A DNA stretch of 6,187 bases from the NCBI GenBank assembly GCA_030621995.1, contig JAUXGP010000104.1:1-6187 (forward strand), given 5' to 3'. The number at the start of each line of letters is the position of its first letter. Within the stretch, counting starts at the first letter, position 1. The position numbers and the translations under genes are program-made. The DNA comes from Psychrilyobacter sp. (lineage in GTDB: Bacteria > Fusobacteriota > Fusobacteriia > Fusobacteriales > Fusobacteriaceae). Of the stretch, positions 1-4,475 are shown piece after piece. The notes beneath the pieces were generated by a model that was given only the letters and a program-made list of their open reading frames with translations, searched no databases and was not told the origin of the DNA.

Positions 1-168
1 TCCTAAAACTAATTTTTCATTTTTCCACAAATAAAATCCTGCCCAATTCAAATCCTCAATATTATTGAAGATAAGGGAAGATATGTTAGCACAGTTGGCT
101 ATAAAATCATCTTCTTCACAGACTAAATTTTTTGCTACGTTTAATATATAGATATAACTTTTTTTCAT
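1..168 (-). CDS. GAF-domain protein, probable free-methionine-(R)-sulfoxide reductase (N-terminal part, truncated by window edge)
   Basis: The first 56 codons are visible; the rest lies beyond position 1. The start is ATG (complement of 166-168), preceded on the minus strand by AAGGAG (177-182) with 8 nt spacing. The fragment has an N-terminal helix, then a stretch reading DDFIANCANISSLIF (residues 20-34), and then LNWAGFYLW (residues 40-48) followed by a KLVLG strand. This order is the typical beginning of the fRMsr/YebR (MsrC) family, which is a single GAF domain of about 150-165 residues. The family reduces free L-methionine-(R)-sulfoxide in the cytosol with thioredoxin-type reductants. 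The catalytic cysteines of the family lie further downstream and cannot be checked here, so another small GAF protein remains possible. The gene has its own promoter and is separated from ychJ by a terminator. Its neighbours (dfx, a SelW-like protein) fit an oxidative-damage role. Confidence 0.75.
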   Translation of the reverse strand, partial: MKKSYIYILNVAKNLVCEEDDFIANCANISSLIFNNIEDLNWAGFYLWKNEKLVLG

Positions 169-229
169 AATTTGAACTCCTTCTATCGACTAATATTTGT
201 AATTGTTACACAGTTACTATTTCATTAAT

Positions 230-258
230 ATATTATTACACTAGGGTATCAAAGTCAA
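230..258 (-). promoter_or_regulatory. Sigma-70-type promoter of the GAF/fRMsr gene
   Basis: Reading the minus strand, a -35 box TTGACT (253-258) is followed by a 17-nt spacer and a -10 box TAATAT (230-235). Transcription would start near position 223, giving a leader of about 55 nt before the ATG at 168. The promoter lies just downstream of the ychJ terminator, which supports an independent transcription unit. On the plus strand, a direct repeat GTTAC-ACA-GTTAC (204-216) falls in the predicted untranslated leader; no function is assigned to it. Confidence 0.65.
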
Positions 259-289
259 TAGAGGAATGGTTATTCATATAGATATACAT

Positions 290-323
290 AAAAACAGAGT
301 TTATGGTCAAAGCCATAAACTCT
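290..323 (-). terminator. Rho-independent terminator of ychJ
   Basis: AGAGTTTATGG (296-306) and CCATAAACTCT (313-323) form a perfect 11-bp stem with a 6-nt loop. On the minus strand the hairpin is followed by G and then five T's (290-294), the usual terminator tail. On the plus strand the following bases (ATTTAGG) make a poor tail, so it is oriented to stop transcription leaving ychJ. The stem starts 17 nt beyond the ychJ stop codon. Confidence 0.8.
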
Positions 324-340
324 ATTTAGGTTAAATCTTA

Positions 341-826
341 TTAGTTTTTTCCACAGCATTTTTTATATTTCTTCCCTGATCCACATGGACATGGGTCATT
401 CCTGCCAATTTTAACTTCTTTTTTTATTGTTTTTTGTGTAGACAGTGCTGAATCATACATCCATGCTCCATCTATCTTTTTAAATACTGCTCTCTCATGG
501 TGAAACAATGTTTCTCCCTCTTCTAAATAGTACCCTTTAAATTCTACAATACCTTCAGAATCATCTGCTCCTCCACCTAAAGTTTCAATTATCTCTAACT
601 TATTCCATTCTGTAGATTCAGACCAGTGTTTGATCTCCTCTTTACTAAGAGTTCCACGTGTTTTAGGATTATGTGTATTGTAGACATAATCTACCTCTCC
701 TACAACATAGGCTGTATACCTGGATCTCATAGTATCTTCAGCAGTAGCCGGGGTCTTTTCACCTGATATATATGGTTTACAACATTCTTCATAACTTAAT
801 TCTTTTCCACAAGGGCAATTTTTCAT
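341..826 (-). CDS. ychJ: YchJ-family SEC-C motif protein (UPF0225)
   Basis: This is a complete 161-residue protein, close to the usual YchJ length of about 150-160. The N-terminus carries a SEC-C-like cluster (CPCG at residues 4-7, CC at 15-16). A middle NTF2-like domain begins with MRSRYTAY (33-40) and contains the DYVYNTHNP segment (46-54) typical of YchJ. The C-terminus is a full SEC-C motif ([18 protein letters not shown], residues 141-158), with C146, C148, C157 and C158 as likely zinc ligands. The C-terminal tail of SecA uses the same motif to hold zinc and bind SecB or ribosomes, but the function of YchJ itself is not established. The start is ATG with GGAGGA 6 nt upstream. It is transcribed divergently from dfx, probably from an extended -10 promoter, and ends at a good terminator. 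It looks monocistronic. A role as a zinc-dependent accessory or nucleic-acid/ribosome-associated protein is only inference. Confidence 0.92.
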   Translation of the reverse strand: MKNCPCGKELSYEECCKPYISGEKTPATAEDTMRSRYTAYVVGEVDYVYNTHNPKTRGTLSKEEIKHWSESTEWNKLEIIETLGGGADDSEGIVEFKGYYLEEGETLFHHERAVFKKIDGAWMYDSALSTQKTIKKEVKIGRNDPCPCGSGKKYKKCCGKN

Positions 827-845
827 TTGTTTTCCTCCTAAATAT

Positions 846-951
846 TATGTATAATTTCCTATAATTATACCATAACAGAGTAAATTTTCCTAAGAGTTCC
901 TATAGATAGACAGTAAAATATAGATGTAAAAAAAAATTAAAATTATACATA
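846..951. repeat. Inverted and repeated short elements in the ychJ-dfx divergent intergenic region
   Basis: TATGTATAATTT (846-857) has an exact reverse complement at 940-951, and a related AATTATACCATA occurs at 863-874. The hexamer TTCCTA occurs at 856-861, 887-892 and 897-902, and in reverse (TAGGAA) at 950-955. The start spacings of 31, 10 and 53 bases are all close to whole turns of the helix. The elements overlap the ychJ start region and lie upstream of dfx, so they may be operator sites for a regulator of both genes. The region is AT-rich, so chance matches are possible. Confidence 0.3.
864..872 (-). promoter_or_regulatory. Extended -10 promoter of ychJ
   Basis: The minus strand reads TGGTATAAT, a perfect TATAAT (complement of 864-869) preceded by the TGn extension (870-872). 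No good -35 box lies 16-18 nt further upstream, which is normal for extended -10 promoters. The start point would be near 857, about 30 nt before the ychJ ATG. Confidence 0.5.
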
Positions 952-1012
952 GGAAAAAGACTAAAATGGAGGTATACTAAAAAAGAAAACAAAATAAATT
1001 CAGGGGGTAAAA

Positions 1013-1390
1013 ATGACTAAAAGATTAGAAGTTTATAAATGTGAAATATGCGGTAATATTATAGAGATGATGCATGGAGGAGCTGGGGCACTGAGCTGTT
1101 GTGGAAAGGAGATGGTTTTACAAGTAGAAAACACAAGAGACGCAGCTGTAGAAAAACACGTTCCAAAAGTGACTAAATTAAGTGATGGTTATGAGGTACA
1201 GGTAGGGGCGACTCTTCATCCGATGACAGAAGATCATTATATCGAATGGATAGAATTGATTGTGGATGGCTGTGTATCTACTCAATTTTTAAAACCAGGA
1301 GATGAACCAAAGGTTACCTTTAAGGCATGTTATGGGGAAAAAGCTGAAGCCAGAGCTTATTGTAACCTGCATGGACACTGGAAAAAATAA
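1013..1390 (+). CDS. dfx: Desulfoferrodoxin (class I, 2Fe superoxide reductase)
   Basis: This cytosolic enzyme reduces superoxide to hydrogen peroxide without making oxygen, using electrons from rubredoxin or similar donors. At 125 residues it is full length. The N-terminal desulforedoxin domain has all four cysteines for the FeS4 centre I (C10, C13, C29, C30). The C-terminal domain has the centre II ligands H49, H69, H75, C117 and H120, with the catalytic-loop Glu47-Lys48 of the EKHVP motif also present. Ligand spacing matches characterised desulfoferrodoxins, so the protein should be active. The start is ATG with an AGGGGGT ribosome site 4 nt upstream. A possible -10 (TATACT, 973-978) lies upstream with no clear -35, so the promoter is uncertain. 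The downstream SelW-like gene follows after 25 nt and is probably co-transcribed. Repeated short elements upstream may be operators. Confidence 0.97.
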   Translation: MTKRLEVYKCEICGNIIEMMHGGAGALSCCGKEMVLQVENTRDAAVEKHVPKVTKLSDGYEVQVGATLHPMTEDHYIEWIELIVDGCVSTQFLKPGDEPKVTFKACYGEKAEARAYCNLHGHWKK

Positions 1391-1415
1391 ATAAAAATAA
1401 CGAGGAGGAGAAAAC

Positions 1416-1673
1416 ATGAAACCAGTTTTATCTATAGAATTTTGTGTATCGTGTGGATATGGGAAAAGGGCAGTGGATCTTATGGAAACATTTGTAAGGT
1501 TATATAAAAATGATGTAAGTTCATTTAATCTCATTCCTTCTTCTGGAGGAGTCTTTGAAATTAAATTTGAAGATATGCTTATATTTTCAAAGATAGCAGA
1601 GGACAGGTTTCCAATAACAGAAGAATTGTTACTTTTCTTGGATGCAGAAATAAGAAATAGAAATGAAAAATAA
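1416..1673 (+). CDS. SelT/SelW/SelH (Rdx) family thioredoxin-like protein, cysteine form
   Basis: This is an 85-residue protein, the usual size for bacterial Rdx proteins. It has a beta strand followed by the redox motif C10-V-S-C13 (in EFCVSCGYGKRA, residues 8-19), a helix, then the family-typical segment SSGGVFEIKF (42-51) and LIFSKIAEDRFP (55-66). In selenoprotein W the second position of the motif is selenocysteine; here it is an ordinary TGT cysteine (1452-1454). Family members are thioredoxin-fold proteins thought to take part in thiol redox reactions, with poorly defined substrates. The start is ATG with GGAGGAG closely upstream. It directly follows dfx (25 nt gap), so I infer co-expression and a redox role linked to superoxide defence. 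No terminator lies between this gene and the pyr promoter 9 nt downstream, so its transcript may run into the pyr leader. Confidence 0.9.
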   Translation: MKPVLSIEFCVSCGYGKRAVDLMETFVRLYKNDVSSFNLIPSSGGVFEIKFEDMLIFSKIAEDRFPITEELLLFLDAEIRNRNEK

Positions 1674-1681
1674 TAAAATCC

Positions 1682-1710
1682 TTGACAGTCTTTCATTAGT
1701 ATGGTAATAT
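1682..1710 (+). promoter_or_regulatory. Strong sigma-70-type promoter of the pyr operon
   Basis: A perfect -35 TTGACA (1682-1687), a 17-nt spacer and a -10 TAATAT (1705-1710) are present. The start point is expected near A1717. This gives a leader RNA of about 198 nt to the end of the terminator T-run, and about 27 nt before the leader-peptide ATG. The -35 box begins only 9 nt after the stop codon of the SelW-like gene. Confidence 0.85.
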
Positions 1711-1722
1711 CTTCAAAAGATA
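1708..1722. repeat. Small inverted repeat across the pyr -10 box and start point
   Basis: TATCTT (1708-1713) and AAGATA (1717-1722) form a perfect 6-bp dyad with CAA between. It overlaps the last bases of the -10 box and the predicted start point, where a repressor would block initiation. It lacks a T-run, so it is not a terminator. It could also be chance in AT-rich DNA. Confidence 0.25.
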
Positions 1723-1743
1723 AAAAAAGACAGGGAGGATAAG

Positions 1744-1784
1744 ATGAAATTTTTAACGACAAACAATAATTTTATAAATTTCAT
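1744..1784 (+). promoter_or_regulatory. Possible hairpin holding the leader-peptide start codon
   Basis: ATGAAATTT (1744-1752) and AAATTTCAT (1776-1784) are exact reverse complements. After one mismatch, three more pairs (1754-1756 with 1772-1774) extend the stem, leaving a 15-nt loop. The start codon itself is in the stem, so folding could slow leader translation or act as a polymerase pause. The stem is almost all A:U and therefore weak. Confidence 0.25.
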
Positions 1785-1887
1785 AGATAAATTTCTTATT
1801 TTTCTAACAGATGTTCCCTATGTTATATTTGGAGCAGTCAATTCAATTTTTAATTTTTATATTTATAATAGTGGGAATAAAAACTAA
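1744..1887 (+). CDS. Putative 47-residue leader peptide of the pyr attenuator
   Basis: An ATG at 1744 follows a strong ribosome site AGGGAGG (1732-1738) with 5 nt spacing, 27 nt after the predicted start of the pyr transcript. The frame is open for 47 codons and ends with TAA at 1885-1887, inside the 5' arm of the terminator hairpin. The peptide is rich in Phe (8), Asn (9) and Ile (6), mostly because the codons are U- and A-rich; it has no Cys, Trp or Arg. No run of one amino acid explains an amino-acid attenuator, and the downstream genes make pyrimidines. I infer that its translation, rather than its product, matters: a ribosome close behind RNA polymerase would cover the hairpin arm, as in the E. 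coli pyrBI leader. Residues 17-41 are hydrophobic, so a small single-span membrane peptide is the main alternative. I recognise no homologue. Confidence 0.7.
   Translation: MKFLTTNNNFINFIDKFLIFLTDVPYVIFGAVNSIFNFYIYNSGNKN
1842..1866 (+). promoter_or_regulatory. U-rich tract before the attenuator, candidate UTP-sensitive pause region
   Basis: Seventeen of 25 bases are T, including two runs of five T's (1847-1851 and 1854-1858). The tract lies 8-32 nt before the terminator stem and inside the leader reading frame. In the E. coli pyrBI leader, a U-rich segment at a similar place slows RNA polymerase when UTP is low, so that the ribosome can catch up. The same role here is inference from position and composition. 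Confidence 0.5.
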
Positions 1888-1914
1888 TATTTTAGTTTTT
1901 ATTCCTTTTTTTTT
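1874..1914 (+). terminator. Intrinsic terminator in the pyr leader (attenuator)
   Basis: GGAATAAAAACTAA (1874-1887) pairs perfectly with TTAGTTTTTATTCC (1892-1905): a 14-bp stem, a 4-nt TATT loop, then nine T's (1906-1914). It lies between the strong promoter and pyrK, 31 nt before the pyrK ATG, so the operon can be expressed only if it is bypassed. The leader-peptide stop codon forms the last bases of the 5' arm; a ribosome there would prevent pairing. It is also the first terminator met by any transcript coming from dfx and the SelW-like gene. Confidence 0.88.
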
Positions 1915-1945
1915 AAATCAATATGAGAGTATCTAGGAGGAATAT

Positions 1946-2752
1946 ATGTTTTTAGAGGATGTTAAGGTCATAGAAAATATACAAATAGCAGATAACTATT
2001 ATTTAATGAGGGTAGAAGGGGATAAAATACCTAAACATTCTAAACCAGGCCAGTTTTTTATGCTCCAGTGTAAGGACAAGTCAAGGATTCTAAGAAGACC
2101 AATAAGTTTACACAATGTAGATGGCAATACTTTGGAATTTTATTATGAGGCTCTAGGTAAGGGGACTGAAGAATTCACCAGGTTATCCATAGGCGGAACT
2201 ATAAATATCCAGGGACCTCTAGGAAATGGATACGATACAGATCTTTGTGGAAAAAATATAGTAGTAATAGGCGGGGGAATGGGAATGGCTCCCATTAAAT
2301 ACCTCATTAAAAATTTAAAAGATAACAATAAGGTCACTTTTATAGGCGGAGGAAGAAATGCCGGAGCTGTAAAAATCGTAGAAAAATTTAATTTTGAAAA
2401 TGTTCAAGTGAAGATAGCTACTGATGACGGCAGTGTGGGGATAAAAGGGAATACTGTAGATCTGCTAAAAGAAATATTAAAAGATCAAAATCAAAATATA
2501 GACATAATCTATACTTGTGGACCTCATCCTATGATGGAAGCGGTGGCAAAAGTAGCCCAAGAAAATAATATTAGATGTCAGATATCTTTAGAAGAGAGGA
2601 TGGCTTGCGGGATAAAAGCCTGTGTCGGATGCTCTATATTGACCAAAAAAGGCATGAAAAAAGTATGTCACGATGGGCCTGTATTTGAAAGTACCGATAT
2701 AGTGGATGTAGACGTGATAGATCCAAATGGAGGTTGTAATAATGAGCAGTAA
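1946..2752 (+). CDS. pyrK: Dihydroorotate dehydrogenase B (NAD+), electron transfer subunit PyrK
   Basis: PyrK carries FAD and a [2Fe-2S] cluster and passes electrons from the PyrD flavin to NAD+ in the cytosolic class 1B enzyme. The 268 residues are in the usual family range. An N-terminal ferredoxin-reductase-like FAD domain has the RRPIS motif (residues 50-54). The NAD-binding domain has GGGMGMAP (109-116) and CGPHPMM (191-197). The C-terminal cluster domain has four ligand cysteines C221, C226, C229 and C241 in the pattern CGIKACVGC...KVCHDGPVF. All expected motifs are present. ATG 1946 is preceded by AGGAGG (1935-1940) with 5 nt spacing. It is the first gene after the attenuator, and its end overlaps pyrD by 11 nt. 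Together with the adjacent pyrD this is confidently assigned. Confidence 0.97.
   Translation: MFLEDVKVIENIQIADNYYLMRVEGDKIPKHSKPGQFFMLQCKDKSRILRRPISLHNVDGNTLEFYYEALGKGTEEFTRLSIGGTINIQGPLGNGYDTDLCGKNIVVIGGGMGMAPIKYLIKNLKDNNKVTFIGGGRNAGAVKIVEKFNFENVQVKIATDDGSVGIKGNTVDLLKEILKDQNQNIDIIYTCGPHPMMEAVAKVAQENNIRCQISLEERMACGIKACVGCSILTKKGMKKVCHDGPVFESTDIVDVDVIDPNGGCNNEQ
2729..2733 (+). promoter_or_regulatory. Ribosome binding site that fixes the pyrD start
   Basis: GGAGG lies 8 nt before ATG 2742, a good initiation distance. An upstream in-frame ATG at 2727 would contain this element within its own first codons and has no ribosome site of its own. The start at 2742 also begins the protein with MSSKLNINFLG, a normal PyrD N-terminus. 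Confidence 0.75.
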
Positions 2753-3710
2753 ATTAAATATAAATTTTTTAGGAAAAAAATTAAATAATCCTATAATGAC
2801 GGCATCGGGATGTTTTGGATATGGATTGGAATATAAAGATTACTTTAATCCCAATGAATTAGGAGCTGCAGTATTAAAGGGAATTACGATGGAGCCTAGA
2901 AACGGTAATGCAGGTACTAGGATTGCTGAGACACCATCTGGAATGCTGAATTCGGTAGGATTAGAAAATCCAGGGATTGAAGAATTTAAAAAGATAATAC
3001 CATCTATAAAAAAAGAACTTCACATTCCATTGGTGGCAAATATAAATGGGAAGATCTTGGAGGAATATATAGAGATAGCCAGAGAGGTTGAACAAATAGC
3101 AGAGATAGAGATGGTTGAACTGAATATATCCTGTCCCAATGTAAAGGACGGAGGGATGGCCTTTGGAGCTAATCCAGAGATGGCAAGGTTAGTAACCCGT
3201 GAGGTAAGAAAAGTTTTGACTAAACCTATGATTGTAAAATTATCACCAAATGTTACCAATATAGTGGAGATTGCAAAGATAGTAGAGGAAGAGGGAGCAG
3301 ATGGTGTAGCCCTTATTAATACTCTATTAGGAATGGCAATAGATATAAAGAAAAGAAAACCAGTCTTAGGAAATATAATGGGTGGATTATCCGGTCCTGC
3401 TGTAAAACCAGTTGCACTGAGAATGATATACCAAGTATCCCAAGCAGTATCTATCCCAGTCCTGGGAATGGGTGGAATATCTTCTACAGAGGATGCAATA
3501 GAATTTATTATGGTAGGAGCCAGTGCTATATCTTTAGGGACAGGAATGTTTGCTAACCCAAGGCTGCCAATAGAGATAAAAGAAGGGCTGGAAAAATATT
3601 GTATAGAAAATAATATAGAGAATATCAGTGAGATTGTAGGAGCAGCCCACCCCGATGGAGGAGTAGCTTACAGAAATAGATTAGGAGGGAATTATGAAAT
3701 TAAAGGCTAA
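2742..3710 (+). CDS. pyrD: Dihydroorotate dehydrogenase B, catalytic subunit PyrD (class 1B)
   Basis: This FMN-containing TIM-barrel enzyme oxidises dihydroorotate to orotate and, with PyrK, uses NAD+ as acceptor. From ATG 2742 the product is 322 residues. Visible features are the ASGCFGYG segment (21-28), KGIT (46-49), NSVGLENPG (70-78), NISCPNV (128-134) with C131 as the catalytic base that marks class 1, VKLSPN (165-170), and GGLSGPA (214-220) and GMGGI (242-246) for FMN phosphate binding. Adjacent pyrK confirms type 1B. After the usual family end (EIVGAAH, residues 297-303) there is a tail of about 19 residues, longer than the roughly 311-residue B. subtilis and L. lactis enzymes. Codons of this tail contain the pyrF ribosome site. 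The gene overlaps pyrK by 11 nt and pyrF by 17 nt, implying translational coupling. Confidence 0.96.
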   Translation: MSSKLNINFLGKKLNNPIMTASGCFGYGLEYKDYFNPNELGAAVLKGITMEPRNGNAGTRIAETPSGMLNSVGLENPGIEEFKKIIPSIKKELHIPLVANINGKILEEYIEIAREVEQIAEIEMVELNISCPNVKDGGMAFGANPEMARLVTREVRKVLTKPMIVKLSPNVTNIVEIAKIVEEEGADGVALINTLLGMAIDIKKRKPVLGNIMGGLSGPAVKPVALRMIYQVSQAVSIPVLGMGGISSTEDAIEFIMVGASAISLGTGMFANPRLPIEIKEGLEKYCIENNIENISEIVGAAHPDGGVAYRNRLGGNYEIKG

Positions 3711-4422
3711 AGATAGACTGATAGTAGCATTAGACTATAAAACATTGGATGAGGTAAAGGATATAGTAAATGAAATCGGAGATGCCGTATCTACATATAA
3801 GGTAGGATTAGAATTATTTTTAAATACCCGTGGAGAAGCGGTAGATTACCTGCATAGTATAGATAAAAAAGTATTTTTAGATCTAAAATTTCATGATATT
3901 CCAAATACAACAACTATGGCATCGATGTTTGCAAATAAACAAGAGGTATTTATGTTTAATGTCCATGCAGGTGGAGGTCCTACCATGATGAGATCAGTTG
4001 CAGATATGCTAAAGGAAAATAGTTCCGACTCAATAGCGATAGCAGTGACTATATTGACATCATTCACAGAGGAAGAGGTGGCAGCCCACTTTAAAAGTAA
4101 TTTAAATATCAGTGGATTAGCTAATCACTGGGCTGTAGAAACTAAGGAATCAGGATTGCACGGTGTGGTATGTTCACCATTGGAAGCCAAGAAAATAAAG
4201 GAACTTTGTGGAGAAAACTTCTACACAATCTGCCCGGGAGTAAGACCATTATGGGCAGCTTCAAATGACCAAAAAAGAATCATGACTCCTAAGATGGCTG
4301 TTGAAAATGGAAGTGATTTCTTGGTAGTAGGCAGGCCAATAACTAAATCAGAAAATCCTGTTCATGCAGCTAAGTTAATCCTAGAGGAAATAGAGGAAGG
4401 GTTAAAAACAGTTAATAGTTAG
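3694..4422 (+). CDS. pyrF: Orotidine 5'-phosphate decarboxylase
   Basis: PyrF converts OMP to UMP, the last step of the pathway. The 242-residue protein is full length for the bacterial group 1 type. It has the catalytic lysine/aspartate array: D14 (VALD), K36 (YKVG), and D63, K65 and D68 in DLKFHDIPNT. The phosphate-binding end of the barrel is PGVRP (181-185) and VVGRPIT (211-217, with R214). Nothing essential appears missing. ATG 3694 lies within the end of pyrD and is preceded by AGGAGGG (3683-3689), so initiation is likely coupled to pyrD translation. It is followed by a 53-nt gap before pyrC, the only gap in this part of the operon. Confidence 0.97.
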   Translation: MKLKAKDRLIVALDYKTLDEVKDIVNEIGDAVSTYKVGLELFLNTRGEAVDYLHSIDKKVFLDLKFHDIPNTTTMASMFANKQEVFMFNVHAGGGPTMMRSVADMLKENSSDSIAIAVTILTSFTEEEVAAHFKSNLNISGLANHWAVETKESGLHGVVCSPLEAKKIKELCGENFYTICPGVRPLWAASNDQKRIMTPKMAVENGSDFLVVGRPITKSENPVHAAKLILEEIEEGLKTVNS

Positions 4423-4428
4423 TCTGCG

Positions 4429-4444
4429 TCAAAAGGAATTTTGA
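4429..4444 (+). other. Small hairpin with GGAA loop in the pyrF-pyrC gap
   Basis: TCAAAA (4429-4434) and TTTTGA (4439-4444) form a perfect 6-bp stem closed by GGAA, which fits the stable GNRA tetraloop pattern. There is no T-run, so it is not a terminator. It lies 18 nt before the pyrC ribosome site AGGAGG (4463-4468). It could influence mRNA processing or simply be chance; a short GAGAAT repeat follows it. Confidence 0.3.
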
Positions 4445-4475
4445 AAAATGAGAATGAGAATGAGGAGGCAGGGCT

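Noticed and set aside
859..875. PerR box upstream of dfx or ychJ
   Set aside because: The palindrome TATAATTATA lacks the central spacer base and the full TTATAAT-N-ATTATAA arms, and it coincides with the ychJ -10 box.
1452..1454. Selenocysteine codon in the SelW-like gene
   Set aside because: The codon at the second motif position is TGT (Cys), not TGA, so no recoding is needed.
1289..1762. Open frame on the minus strand across the SelW-like gene
   Set aside because: It is antisense to two well-supported genes and the pyr promoter, with no recognisable domain. The same applies to the minus-strand open frames at 2143-2337, 3020-3259, 4412-4684, 4650-4835 and 5595-5837.
1854..1883. Antiterminator pairing TTTTTAT (1854-1860) with ATAAAAA (1877-1883)
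   Set aside because: Seven A:U pairs cannot compete with a perfect 14-bp terminator stem. This makes an RNA-only switch unlikely.
1744..1887. Amino-acid attenuator reading Phe or Asn supply
   Set aside because: The Phe and Asn codons are spread through the frame rather than clustered (longest run is three Asn near the start), and the downstream genes make pyrimidines.
1717..1945. PyrR-binding leader RNA as in Bacillus
   Set aside because: I see no PyrR-type binding loop with its conserved purine-rich AGAGAGG-like core and no long antiterminator. Only one strong hairpin is present, and it is preceded by a translated frame.
2727..2741. Upstream pyrD start at ATG 2727
   Set aside because: It would place the ribosome site GGAGG inside its first codons and adds five residues (MEVVI) not typical of PyrD. 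ATG 2742 has correct spacing.
4449..4462. Tandem GAGAAT repeat before pyrC
   Set aside because: Only about two copies in purine-rich sequence next to the ribosome site; too short to claim as a meaningful repeat.
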